Shown piece by piece: positions 53,972 through 61,114 of a DNA stretch of 64,000 bases (its first letter is position 1; every line of letters starts with the position of its first letter). Source of the DNA: Furfurilactobacillus rossiae DSM 15814 (lineage in GTDB: Bacteria; Bacillota; Bacilli; Lactobacillales; Lactobacillaceae); the NCBI RefSeq assembly GCF_000428925.1, contig NZ_AUAW01000012.1, forward strand, positions 26,089 to 90,088, written 5' to 3'. The notes beneath the pieces were generated by a model that was not told where the DNA came from, made no database searches, and worked only from the letters and a program-made list of their open reading frames with translations. Made by a program: the position numbers and the translations under genes.

Positions 53972-55363
53972 ATGCAAGTTATTAACTACATCATGTCCCT
54001 TGGGGCTAGTGTTATGATGCCAATCATATTTCTTATTTTTGGGTTGTTACTCGGAATGGGCCTTGGAAAGTCACTCAAGGCCGGACTATCTGTTGGTGTT
54101 GGGTTTGTTGGCTTAAACGTGATTACGCAATTATTGGCGACTAATCTTGGACCCGCTGTTAATCAGATGGTCAAGTTATATCATCTACATTTACACACGT
54201 TGGATATTGGATGGCCAGCGGCTTCTGCAGTAGCATTTGGTACAAAAGTTGGTGCCATTATCATTCCGTTGGGACTGGGCATCAACGTGTTAATGTTGCT
54301 GACTAAGACTACCAAGACACTTAATATCGATCTTTGGAACTATTGGCACTTTGCATTTATTGGATCGATTGTGTCCATTGCAACAAAGAGTTTCTGGTGG
54401 GGAATTTTTGCTGCTATCTTCGTATTTATTGTTACCTTGGTCGGGGCGGACCGATCTCAAAAAGCTGTTGAATCATTTTATGGTAAAGATCTTGAGGGTA
54501 TCTCGATTCCACAAGCGTTTTGTGTTTCATTCATTCCATTTGCTATTGTGACGGATTGGATTGTAGAACATATTTCTGGATTGAATAAGGTTGATTTAGA
54601 TGCCGACAAAATGAAAAAAAGGTTCGGTATCATGGGGGATCCTATTTTCCTAGGTGTAGTTATTGGCATTTTATTGGGGTTTCTAGCACGATATCCAGTT
54701 GCAAAAACTTTGCAGTTGGGAATTATCCTAAGTGCCGTTATGGTATTGATTCCGCGAATCACTTCATTGTTTATTGAAGGACTAAGTCCAATTTCAAAAC
54801 GATCGCAGGAGCTTATTTCTAAACATTTCAAGGGTCGTTCATTTAACATCGGGATGACGCCTGCGTTAGTGATTGGACATCCAACAACTTTAGTGGTGTC
54901 ATTACTCCTTGTACCAATGATCTTGTTCTTGTCGATCATTATTCCTGGAAATGAATTTCTGCCCCTAGCCAGCTTGTCTGGCTTGATTTACCTATTTCCA
55001 CTTGTACTTCCTTACACTCATGGCAATGTGTTACGAACTTTTCTAACCGGTTTGATTTCATTAGTTGTAGGTGTTCTTTCGGCCACGAGTTTAGCAGCTA
55101 TTTTTACTGCGGCTGTAAAACTAGTCCAAAAGAATTTGATTCCAGTAGGGACAACTTCAGTTGCAAGTATCGACTTTGCAGCAAGTCCCTTGGCATGGAT
55201 TACTTATTTCTTCACGAATAATCTAGCCGGTATTGGTGCTGGCATCTTAGCTATCTGTGCTGTGTTATTGATGATTTATAACCGTCGCAAGATTGTCGAT
55301 GAACAGGGCGTTTCTAGCAAAAAAGATAGTAAGATTACAAATTCGGAAAGTTCAATCAATTAA
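53972..55363 (+). CDS. PTS galactitol-type EIIC permease without partner subunits
   Basis: Membrane protein of 463 residues of the EIIC-GAT (GatC) family with about ten to twelve hydrophobic segments; the N-terminal GLGKSLKAGLSVGVGFVGLNVI and KSFWWGIFAAIF parts are typical. No EIIA or EIIB gene is adjacent. It shares an operator motif with the kduD-kdgK-eda operon and iclR, so its substrate is probably a sugar acid or derivative that enters that route. Without phosphocarriers it may work as a secondary transporter or borrow EIIA/EIIB encoded elsewhere. AACGAAAGG is the ribosome site. Confidence 0.8.
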   Translation: MQVINYIMSLGASVMMPIIFLIFGLLLGMGLGKSLKAGLSVGVGFVGLNVITQLLATNLGPAVNQMVKLYHLHLHTLDIGWPAASAVAFGTKVGAIIIPLGLGINVLMLLTKTTKTLNIDLWNYWHFAFIGSIVSIATKSFWWGIFAAIFVFIVTLVGADRSQKAVESFYGKDLEGISIPQAFCVSFIPFAIVTDWIVEHISGLNKVDLDADKMKKRFGIMGDPIFLGVVIGILLGFLARYPVAKTLQLGIILSAVMVLIPRITSLFIEGLSPISKRSQELISKHFKGRSFNIGMTPALVIGHPTTLVVSLLLVPMILFLSIIIPGNEFLPLASLSGLIYLFPLVLPYTHGNVLRTFLTGLISLVVGVLSATSLAAIFTAAVKLVQKNLIPVGTTSVASIDFAASPLAWITYFFTNNLAGIGAGILAICAVLLMIYNRRKIVDEQGVSSKKDSKITNSESSIN

Positions 55364-55383
55364 TTGATTTTTGAATCTATACA

Positions 55384-55430
55384 AAAAAGACCAAATCGCC
55401 TTCAAAATAGAAGGAGGTCTGGTCTTTTTC
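55384..55430. terminator. Bidirectional terminator between EIIC and iclR
   Basis: AAAAAGACCA/TGGTCTTTTT with an inner CCTTC/GAAGG stem. Confidence 0.8.
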
Positions 55431-55444
55431 ATATTCGGTGCATT

Positions 55445-56206
55445 TTATATTTTATCTATTATTTCTTTTTGAGCTTCCTTAGCGAGTTGAACTATCTTTT
55501 TTCGCTTTTCAGAGCCCATGCGAAATTTTGGAGCCGTGATACTGAAGGCACCATAAATTTTTTGATATTTAGTAATAACAAAGCCGACGCAGAAGATATC
55601 AACTTCATTTTCTTCATCGTCAACAGAATAGCCACGTCCTTTAGTAGTCTGTAAATCGGCAATTAATGCATCAGAGGTTGTGATAGTGTTCGGTGTGACT
55701 TTTTTTAGATCGGTGTGATCAAGATAATCAGCCATTTCTGTATCTGAATAGGCTGACAAGATGGCTTTTCCCATCGAAGATGAATACATATTCATTCGAC
55801 CACCAATTCTAGATTTTAAAAAGATGCTTTGTGGACTTTCAAATTTGTCTAGAAGCACAATCTCATTGTCATTGACGATACCTAAATTAATCGTTTCGCC
55901 TGTACTATCGCGAAGGCGAGATAACGTTGGCGTCACAATTGATCGAATATCAAATTCTTCAGATGCCTTTTCACCATAGGCAAGCAATGATACATCTAAA
56001 AAGTAGGCTTTAGTGTTTTCATCTCGTGTCACAAATTTTAGTGCTTCCAGTGTAGTTAAAATCTTTAACGTTGTTGGTTTTGTCATGCCAATCCCATCGC
56101 TTATTTCCTTAAGCGTAGGAGCGGTTTCAGAGTTCAATAAGTAATCGAGAATTTCTTTGGCACGAATGAGTACAGTACCGTAGAGTTTATTAGTAGATTC
56201 AGACAT
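55445..56206 (-). CDS. IclR-family transcriptional regulator (KdgR-like)
   Basis: Regulator of 253 residues. The N-terminal winged helix (PTLKEISDGIGMTKPTTLKILTTLEAL, within 29-56) and the C-terminal GAF-like effector domain (from about 80; MYSSSMGKAILSAY, GRGYSVDDEENEVDIFCVG) are both complete. Four copies of RTTTYYTWTWWAGAAAT precede kduD (two), the EIIC gene and this gene, so it likely controls all three, including itself. By analogy with KdgR the effector would be KDG or KDPG. Confidence 0.88.
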   Translation of the reverse strand: MSESTNKLYGTVLIRAKEILDYLLNSETAPTLKEISDGIGMTKPTTLKILTTLEALKFVTRDENTKAYFLDVSLLAYGEKASEEFDIRSIVTPTLSRLRDSTGETINLGIVNDNEIVLLDKFESPQSIFLKSRIGGRMNMYSSSMGKAILSAYSDTEMADYLDHTDLKKVTPNTITTSDALIADLQTTKGRGYSVDDEENEVDIFCVGFVITKYQKIYGAFSITAPKFRMGSEKRKKIVQLAKEAQKEIIDKI

Positions 56207-56222
56207 TGAATTCAGCCTTTCC

Positions 56223-56239
56223 GTTTCTTATTTAGAAAT
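56223..56239. promoter_or_regulatory. IclR operator before iclR
   Basis: GTTTCTTATTTAGAAAT, 17 bp upstream of the start codon region, same motif as at 53489, 53509 and 53908; points to autoregulation. Confidence 0.7.
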
Positions 56240-56366
56240 GATAACTCTAGAATTGTAAGCCATTTTTATCGAGACGTCACGAGGTAAGTAGACTGAATCT
56301 TAAGTTTTTCTAATTGAATCTGAATTAACAAAAATACTATTTGTGGAAGTTTAACTAAAAAGGTTT

Positions 56367-57407
56367 CTAACTATTCAGCTTAATCAGCAAACTGCCAATA
56401 TAAAGTTCCACAAGATCCTTAAAGTTCCGTGGATTCAATCCCGTCTCCTCATGAATCTTGTTCAGCTGGTAGCTAAGCGTGTTGCGATGAATGTGTAGGT
56501 TAGTGGCGGCGTGTACTAAATTGCCGTTAGCATTGATAAATGCATCCAGTGTTTTGAACAGTTCGCCCTGATTACCGTCAATGGTAGCGTTGCGCAGCCG
56601 TTCAAGGGTATCGGGGATAATCAATTTACTGTTGACAATCGCGCTGATAAACTGAACCTGTTCAAACGAAATCAGGCTCGGATCGGCCAGCTTTGTCTGA
56701 ATATCAATGACTTGCAGCGCTTGATTGACCGTCGTTTTAATAAGGTTCGTTTTGGTTCCGATACCAATGGCAATGTGGTTGTCCTTGGCGAAACTAGTTA
56801 ACCGTTTAATCGTTGTGTCGTAGGCAGTTAAAACGAGGCTGGTGTTGTCACTCAACTGAAGCAGATAATCCGCAGTATCCATGGGAATTTGCGGCAGGTG
56901 TGTGGCGTGCAGGGCTAGGGCCACTCTTGGTTGTTCAACCTGGATGCCCAATTGTTCAGCTTCCAAGTACAAGGACGAACTTTTAGAAATGATGGTTTTT
57001 GTTTGAATCCACTGATGTAAGAAACGATTTAGACGGGAGGTGTGTTCCTGACGAATGGCGTTCGTTTGCGCTTGAGAAATCAACAGTTCCGTTGCAGTGC
57101 TCAATAAAGATGCCAATGGTGTAACTTTCTCCGGATCGCCAGTAATCCCGATGACGCCAATAATTTGGTGATCAAACACAACGGGTGAATTGACGCCAGG
57201 TTGACCGTGTTCGCCATATGATTCGGCCATTGGCAAAGATTGGCCTGAGCTAATTGCTTCGACGGCGCCGCGATGGAGTGATCCAATCCGCTTTTTATCA
57301 CCACTGGCAATAATGGTGCCGGTTTCGTCCATCATGTTGATATTGCAAGGAATCTGTTTCATCATCTTATCTACGATTGACTGTGCCAAAGTTGGCTCAA
57401 GCTTCAT
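56367..57407 (-). CDS. CdaR-family sugar-diacid regulator
   Basis: Activator-type regulator of 346 residues. An N-terminal sugar diacid recognition domain (about 1-135; NINMMDETGTIIASGDKKRIGSLHRGA, GVIGITGDPE), a variable middle and a C-terminal PucR-type helix-turn-helix (LVHAATNLHIHRNTLSYQLNKI, about 303-324) form the CdaR layout. GGGGTGA precedes ATG 57407. It is divergent from the permease/glycerate kinase pair and is their likely activator, responding to glycerate or a sugar diacid. Confidence 0.9.
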   Translation of the reverse strand: MKLEPTLAQSIVDKMMKQIPCNINMMDETGTIIASGDKKRIGSLHRGAVEAISSGQSLPMAESYGEHGQPGVNSPVVFDHQIIGVIGITGDPEKVTPLASLLSTATELLISQAQTNAIRQEHTSRLNRFLHQWIQTKTIISKSSSLYLEAEQLGIQVEQPRVALALHATHLPQIPMDTADYLLQLSDNTSLVLTAYDTTIKRLTSFAKDNHIAIGIGTKTNLIKTTVNQALQVIDIQTKLADPSLISFEQVQFISAIVNSKLIIPDTLERLRNATIDGNQGELFKTLDAFINANGNLVHAATNLHIHRNTLSYQLNKIHEETGLNPRNFKDLVELYIGSLLIKLNS

Positions 57408-57540
57408 TTAAATCACCCCGATTAACAGCGTTTGATTAGCGCTAGTTCCCTATAGTTATCTTAAGACATCTAAGTATTGTGAATGAATATGCAAAGTGAC
57501 CAAATTCACGCAACATTTTTGGCAGTTTGATACTGTTTTA

Positions 57541-57554
57541 TGTAACCGCTTTAA
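57541..57554. promoter_or_regulatory. cre-like site before the permease gene
   Basis: TGTAACCGCTTTAA fits the first part of the CcpA operator (compare TGTAACCGCTAACA at position 68), deviating at the last two bases. Confidence 0.4.
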
Positions 57555-57600
57555 CGTAAAGTATACCGTAAAGTTAGTAATCTATTTGGAGGGATGTACT

Positions 57601-58911
57601 GTGGTAAACGTAACGGTGAGTTGGATCGGTGCGCTGGTTGGGTTAGCTTTAGCCATTATTTTGATTTTACGTAAACTCAACCCAGTGTACTCGTTATTAT
57701 TGGGGACGATTGTCGGTGCCATTATCGGTGGTGCCAACTTAGTCCAAACGGTAAATATTGTGGTCGCCGGAACCCAAAGTGTGATGGGGACGGTGGTGCG
57801 CGTGTTGGCCGCTGGTGTATTGGCGGGTGTCATGATGGAATCTGGCGCTGCTAACACGATTGCCAAGACGATTGTGAACAAACTTGGTGAAGGCCTAGCG
57901 ATATTCTCGCTCGCTTTATCAACGATGATTATCACAGCGGTCGGTGTCTTTATCCCAGTAGCTGTGTTGATTGTGGCGCCGATTGCGCTTGAAGTGGGTA
58001 GCCGCATGAAGATTTCCAAATTGGCGTTGCTGGTTGCTCTGTCTGGTGGTGGGAAGGCCGGCAATATCATTTCGCCAAATCCGAACACGATTGCGGCGGC
58101 ACGTGGCTTCCATTTGCAACTGAGTTCTGTGATGGTTGCGGACTTTGTGCCAGCGTTGTTTGGCCTTGCGATGGCCGTATTACTGGCAACCGTCTTGAAA
58201 AATCATGGCGACATTGCCAGCATGGCGGATGTCGAAGCAAACCAAGACACGGGCGCTACGCCTGATCCAGATAATTTACCGTCGTTTCGGTCTGCCATCG
58301 TTGCGCCACTCGTGGCCGTTATTTTGTTGCTGATCAATCCGATCGGTAGCATTTTGCACATTGCTGTCTTGCAGAAGTTTCAGGTTGACGCGATGTACAT
58401 TCTGCCGTTGGCCGGGGTGCTGGGGATGTTTGCCATGCATCAAGGTCGACAGATTCTTGCCTACACTAAGTCAGGTATGGATCGAATGACGGATGTTGTG
58501 CTTATCTTGATTGGTGCCGGAGCTATTGGTGGTTTGATTACCGCCTCGACTCTGCCAGCCATGATCGTTCATTTGATCAAGATTTCTGGTATCTCTGGCA
58601 CGTTCTTGGCGCCAATAGCCGGAATTCTGATGGCTGCCGCAACGGCTTCGACCTCAACCGGTGTCATTCTCGCGACCGGTTCGTTTGGCAAAGCCATTCT
58701 GGCCTTCGGAACCGCACCACTGGCAGCTGCTGTGATGGTTCATACCGGTGCGACGGTGATTGACCACCTGCCACAGGGAAACTATTTCCACGTCACCGCC
58801 AATGCGATGAATATGGATTTGAAGGCGCGGATGAAATCCGTTCCATATGAAACAGCCGTTGGTCTGACGATGACCATTGTCGGCACGCTTATGTATGGGT
58901 TCTTACTCTAG
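57601..58911 (+). CDS. GntP-family gluconate/glycerate permease
   Basis: H+ symporter of 436 residues with 12 or so hydrophobic segments. GntP wording is visible in VMMESGAANTIAKTIVNKLG, LSGGGKAGNIISPNPNTIAAA and the C-terminal HTGATVIDHLPQGNYFH. GTG 57601 is the start, with GGAGGG 7 bases upstream; an earlier in-frame start at 57496 crosses the promoter region. It is cotranscribed with glycerate kinase (12 bp apart), so D-glycerate is the likeliest substrate. Confidence 0.88.
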   Translation: MVNVTVSWIGALVGLALAIILILRKLNPVYSLLLGTIVGAIIGGANLVQTVNIVVAGTQSVMGTVVRVLAAGVLAGVMMESGAANTIAKTIVNKLGEGLAIFSLALSTMIITAVGVFIPVAVLIVAPIALEVGSRMKISKLALLVALSGGGKAGNIISPNPNTIAAARGFHLQLSSVMVADFVPALFGLAMAVLLATVLKNHGDIASMADVEANQDTGATPDPDNLPSFRSAIVAPLVAVILLLINPIGSILHIAVLQKFQVDAMYILPLAGVLGMFAMHQGRQILAYTKSGMDRMTDVVLILIGAGAIGGLITASTLPAMIVHLIKISGISGTFLAPIAGILMAAATASTSTGVILATGSFGKAILAFGTAPLAAAVMVHTGATVIDHLPQGNYFHVTANAMNMDLKARMKSVPYETAVGLTMTIVGTLMYGFLL

Positions 58912-58923
58912 GAGGACAACAAA

Positions 58924-60066
58924 ATGAAATTTGTGATTGCACCAGACTCATTTAAAGGAAGCCTCACTGCCAAGGAAGCGGCAGATGCAATCGAGACCGG
59001 CATCAAACGGATTTTCCCAGACGCCGACTACGAAAACGTGCCCATGGCTGATGGCGGCGAGGGCACTGTCCAATCGTTGGTTGATGCGACACATGGCACG
59101 TTCAGGACGATTGACGTTCTGAATCCACTGCAAGAGACCGTTCCCGCTGAATATGGTATCTTGGGCGACGGTCAAACAGCTGTAATTGAAATGGCAGCCG
59201 CCAGCGGTATTCAGTTTGTTAATGATGAAACGAAGAATCCACTGATTACGACGACTTACGGCACCGGTCAGCTGATTGCGGACGCGTTGCAACGTGGTGC
59301 TACCGAAATCATCATTGGTATTGGCGGTAGTGCGACCACAGATGGCGGTGCGGGGATGGCAGAAGCTTTGGGCGCCAAGTTCTTGGATGCTTCTGGCTCG
59401 CCAATTAATCGTGGTGGCGGTGGTTTAGCTGACTTGGCGACTATTGATGTCAGCGGCATGAATCCACTGCTTATGAACGCGCATATTCGAATTGCTTCTG
59501 ACGTTACGAATCCGCTGGTTGGTAAAACTGGTTCCGCCGCTGTGTTTGGCCCACAGAAGGGTGCTACACCTGAAATGGTTAAACAATTGGATGCAAATTT
59601 GGCGCATTACGCTGAAGTGTTAAGGACCACGCTTGGCGTCGACCTGGCCGATTATCCCGGTTCCGGCGCCGCTGGCGGTTTGGGTGCTGGACTACTCGCC
59701 TTCACCAACGCCAAGATGGAAAAAGGCGTTGAGATTGTCGTCCAAATGACTAAGTTGAAGGAACGCGCCAAAGACGCCGATTTTGTCTTCACCGGCGAAG
59801 GTGGCATCGACTTCCAAACTCAGTATGGCAAGACACCGATGGGGACGGCTCAAGCCGCTCATAGCGTGAGCGACCATGTGACGGTTATCGCTTTAGCCGG
59901 TAACGTGGGGAAGGGCATTGATCAGTTGTATGACCTCGGGATTGACGTTGTGATGGGGATACTGCCCGGAGTTGAGGATTTACCGACTGCGGTTGCCCAT
60001 GCGAAGGATAATCTGACGAATACTGCGGAGAATGTGGCGCGGTTGATTAGGCGTGCACGTAAATAA
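58924..60066 (+). CDS. garK: Glycerate kinase
   Basis: Kinase of 380 residues of the GarK/GlxK family, converting D-glycerate to 2-phosphoglycerate. Family markers: FVIAPDSFKGSLTAKEAA at the start, PMADGGEGTV (about 40-49), TTYGTGQLI, GIGGSATTDGGAGM, and the C-terminal FTGEGGIDFQTQYGKTPMG. TAGGAGG precedes ATG 58924. Together with the permease and CdaR it makes a complete glycerate uptake and activation unit. Confidence 0.95.
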   Translation: MKFVIAPDSFKGSLTAKEAADAIETGIKRIFPDADYENVPMADGGEGTVQSLVDATHGTFRTIDVLNPLQETVPAEYGILGDGQTAVIEMAAASGIQFVNDETKNPLITTTYGTGQLIADALQRGATEIIIGIGGSATTDGGAGMAEALGAKFLDASGSPINRGGGGLADLATIDVSGMNPLLMNAHIRIASDVTNPLVGKTGSAAVFGPQKGATPEMVKQLDANLAHYAEVLRTTLGVDLADYPGSGAAGGLGAGLLAFTNAKMEKGVEIVVQMTKLKERAKDADFVFTGEGGIDFQTQYGKTPMGTAQAAHSVSDHVTVIALAGNVGKGIDQLYDLGIDVVMGILPGVEDLPTAVAHAKDNLTNTAENVARLIRRARK

Positions 60067-60170
60067 GCGGAAAATAAGATATAATTCCTGTTAGATAAAT
60101 CCATTCTTTGTGATTACGCGAGTGCTTGAGATTTGAGTCATTTTTTTATGGACGACAGGAGTTGATTCAA

Positions 60171-60428
60171 ATGTTCCTTCAAAATCTAGCTATTTCAATT
60201 TTTTTAGTTTTTGGCGTGTTACTTATTATTGCTGGTTTTAAAATAAATTCGCATACTTTGACCGATTATGCTAGCGTCGCAGATAGCACTGATGCAGGCC
60301 CATGGATTGCTTTGTTGAGTTTTCTGTTTAAAAGGGCTGGCTTCAAACGATACGGCAAGGCGGCGTTTGTGATGGTCGGAGGTCTCCTAACCGCTGTATG
60401 CATTGTGCTGCTGATAGTTTTGAATTGA
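60171..60428 (+). CDS. Small two-segment membrane protein
   Basis: Hypothetical protein of 85 residues. Two hydrophobic segments (LAISIFLVFGVLLIIAGF at 6-23 and AFVMVGGLLTAVCIVLLIVL near the end) flank a polar middle with SHTLTDYASVADSTDAGPW. AGGAGTT precedes ATG 60171 by 8 bases. No function can be assigned. It is not in an obvious operon, being 104 bp after glycerate kinase. Confidence 0.65.
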   Translation: MFLQNLAISIFLVFGVLLIIAGFKINSHTLTDYASVADSTDAGPWIALLSFLFKRAGFKRYGKAAFVMVGGLLTAVCIVLLIVLN

Positions 60429-60515
60429 TGACTGGAATTTCTATTTTGTTTGAAAAATCTCTCTATTTGGATGCATTTAATATAAGTACTTTTGATGAGT
60501 TAAGCTGTTACAGAA

Positions 60516-60580
60516 AAAAACGTCACAGTATGGTAGAATCTCAATTTTTTAAGATTCTACCGTACCGTGACGTTTTATTT
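60516..60580. terminator. Strong bidirectional terminator
   Basis: A long hairpin ACGTCAC, GTA, GGTAGAATCT with its complement, each interrupted by single mismatches, then TTTTATTT; A-run on the left side. Confidence 0.85.
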
Positions 60581-60586
60581 GTATAT

Positions 60587-60985
60587 TTATAGGTTGCTAA
60601 AGAACTGAATGATGATTAGCTTTATTTGTTCAATTAAATCAATTCCTGTGAAATAATAGTAAGCTTTCCAACCAATATAAAATACTACGACAAAGCCAAT
60701 GACTGTTAGCAGTCGATCCCAGGTACGACTATATCTACTTCTTCGGTAAGCACGCTTTTGAAGTTTACGCTGTTGCTTTTGCATCTTTTGTGACTGGATA
60801 TGTTGTTGTTCCGCATTAATCTCACGCTGCGCAGCGAGTGCTTGACGTTGCCGAGAATCACTGATTATTTGAGCATTACGTCGCTGCACTTCTAAGTCGT
60901 GTTCTTGTTTAGCCTGTAGATAAGCTGTATGCCACTTAGGATCGTCCTTGCGTTTCTCATAAAAATCAAAGCTGTGATATGCCAT
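60587..60985 (-). CDS. Hypothetical coiled-coil protein with C-terminal membrane segment
   Basis: Protein of 132 residues. Residues about 10-80 are highly charged and Gln-rich, likely a coiled coil (EHDLEVQRRNAQIISDSRQ), followed by a basic stretch (RKLQKRAYRRSRYSRTW) and a hydrophobic segment LLTVIGFVVVFYIGWKAYYYF near 95-115. The layout suggests a tail-anchored cytoplasmic protein. ATG 60985 is chosen over GTG 60994; the ribosome site is weak. No family is recognised. Confidence 0.6.
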   Translation of the reverse strand: MAYHSFDFYEKRKDDPKWHTAYLQAKQEHDLEVQRRNAQIISDSRQRQALAAQREINAEQQHIQSQKMQKQQRKLQKRAYRRSRYSRTWDRLLTVIGFVVVFYIGWKAYYYFTGIDLIEQIKLIIIQFFSNL

Positions 60986-61114
60986 TGTAACCACACCGCC
61001 ATTCGTTTTCCTGACTTAATTTTATCGACGATGGCTCAGTTATGCAATAAATAGATTGGAAGTGATATAAGAAGGTTATGGTTATATTTCAAAGTAAATA
61101 AATGTTTACTGAGG

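Noticed and set aside
57582..58088. 168-codon minus-strand frame in the GntP-family gene
   Set aside because: Antisense to membrane-segment codons; Thr/Pro/Ala-rich shadow of hydrophobic codons.
60398..60592. 64-codon plus-strand frame overlapping the small membrane protein gene and a terminator
   Set aside because: It runs through a strong terminator hairpin and has no ribosome site.
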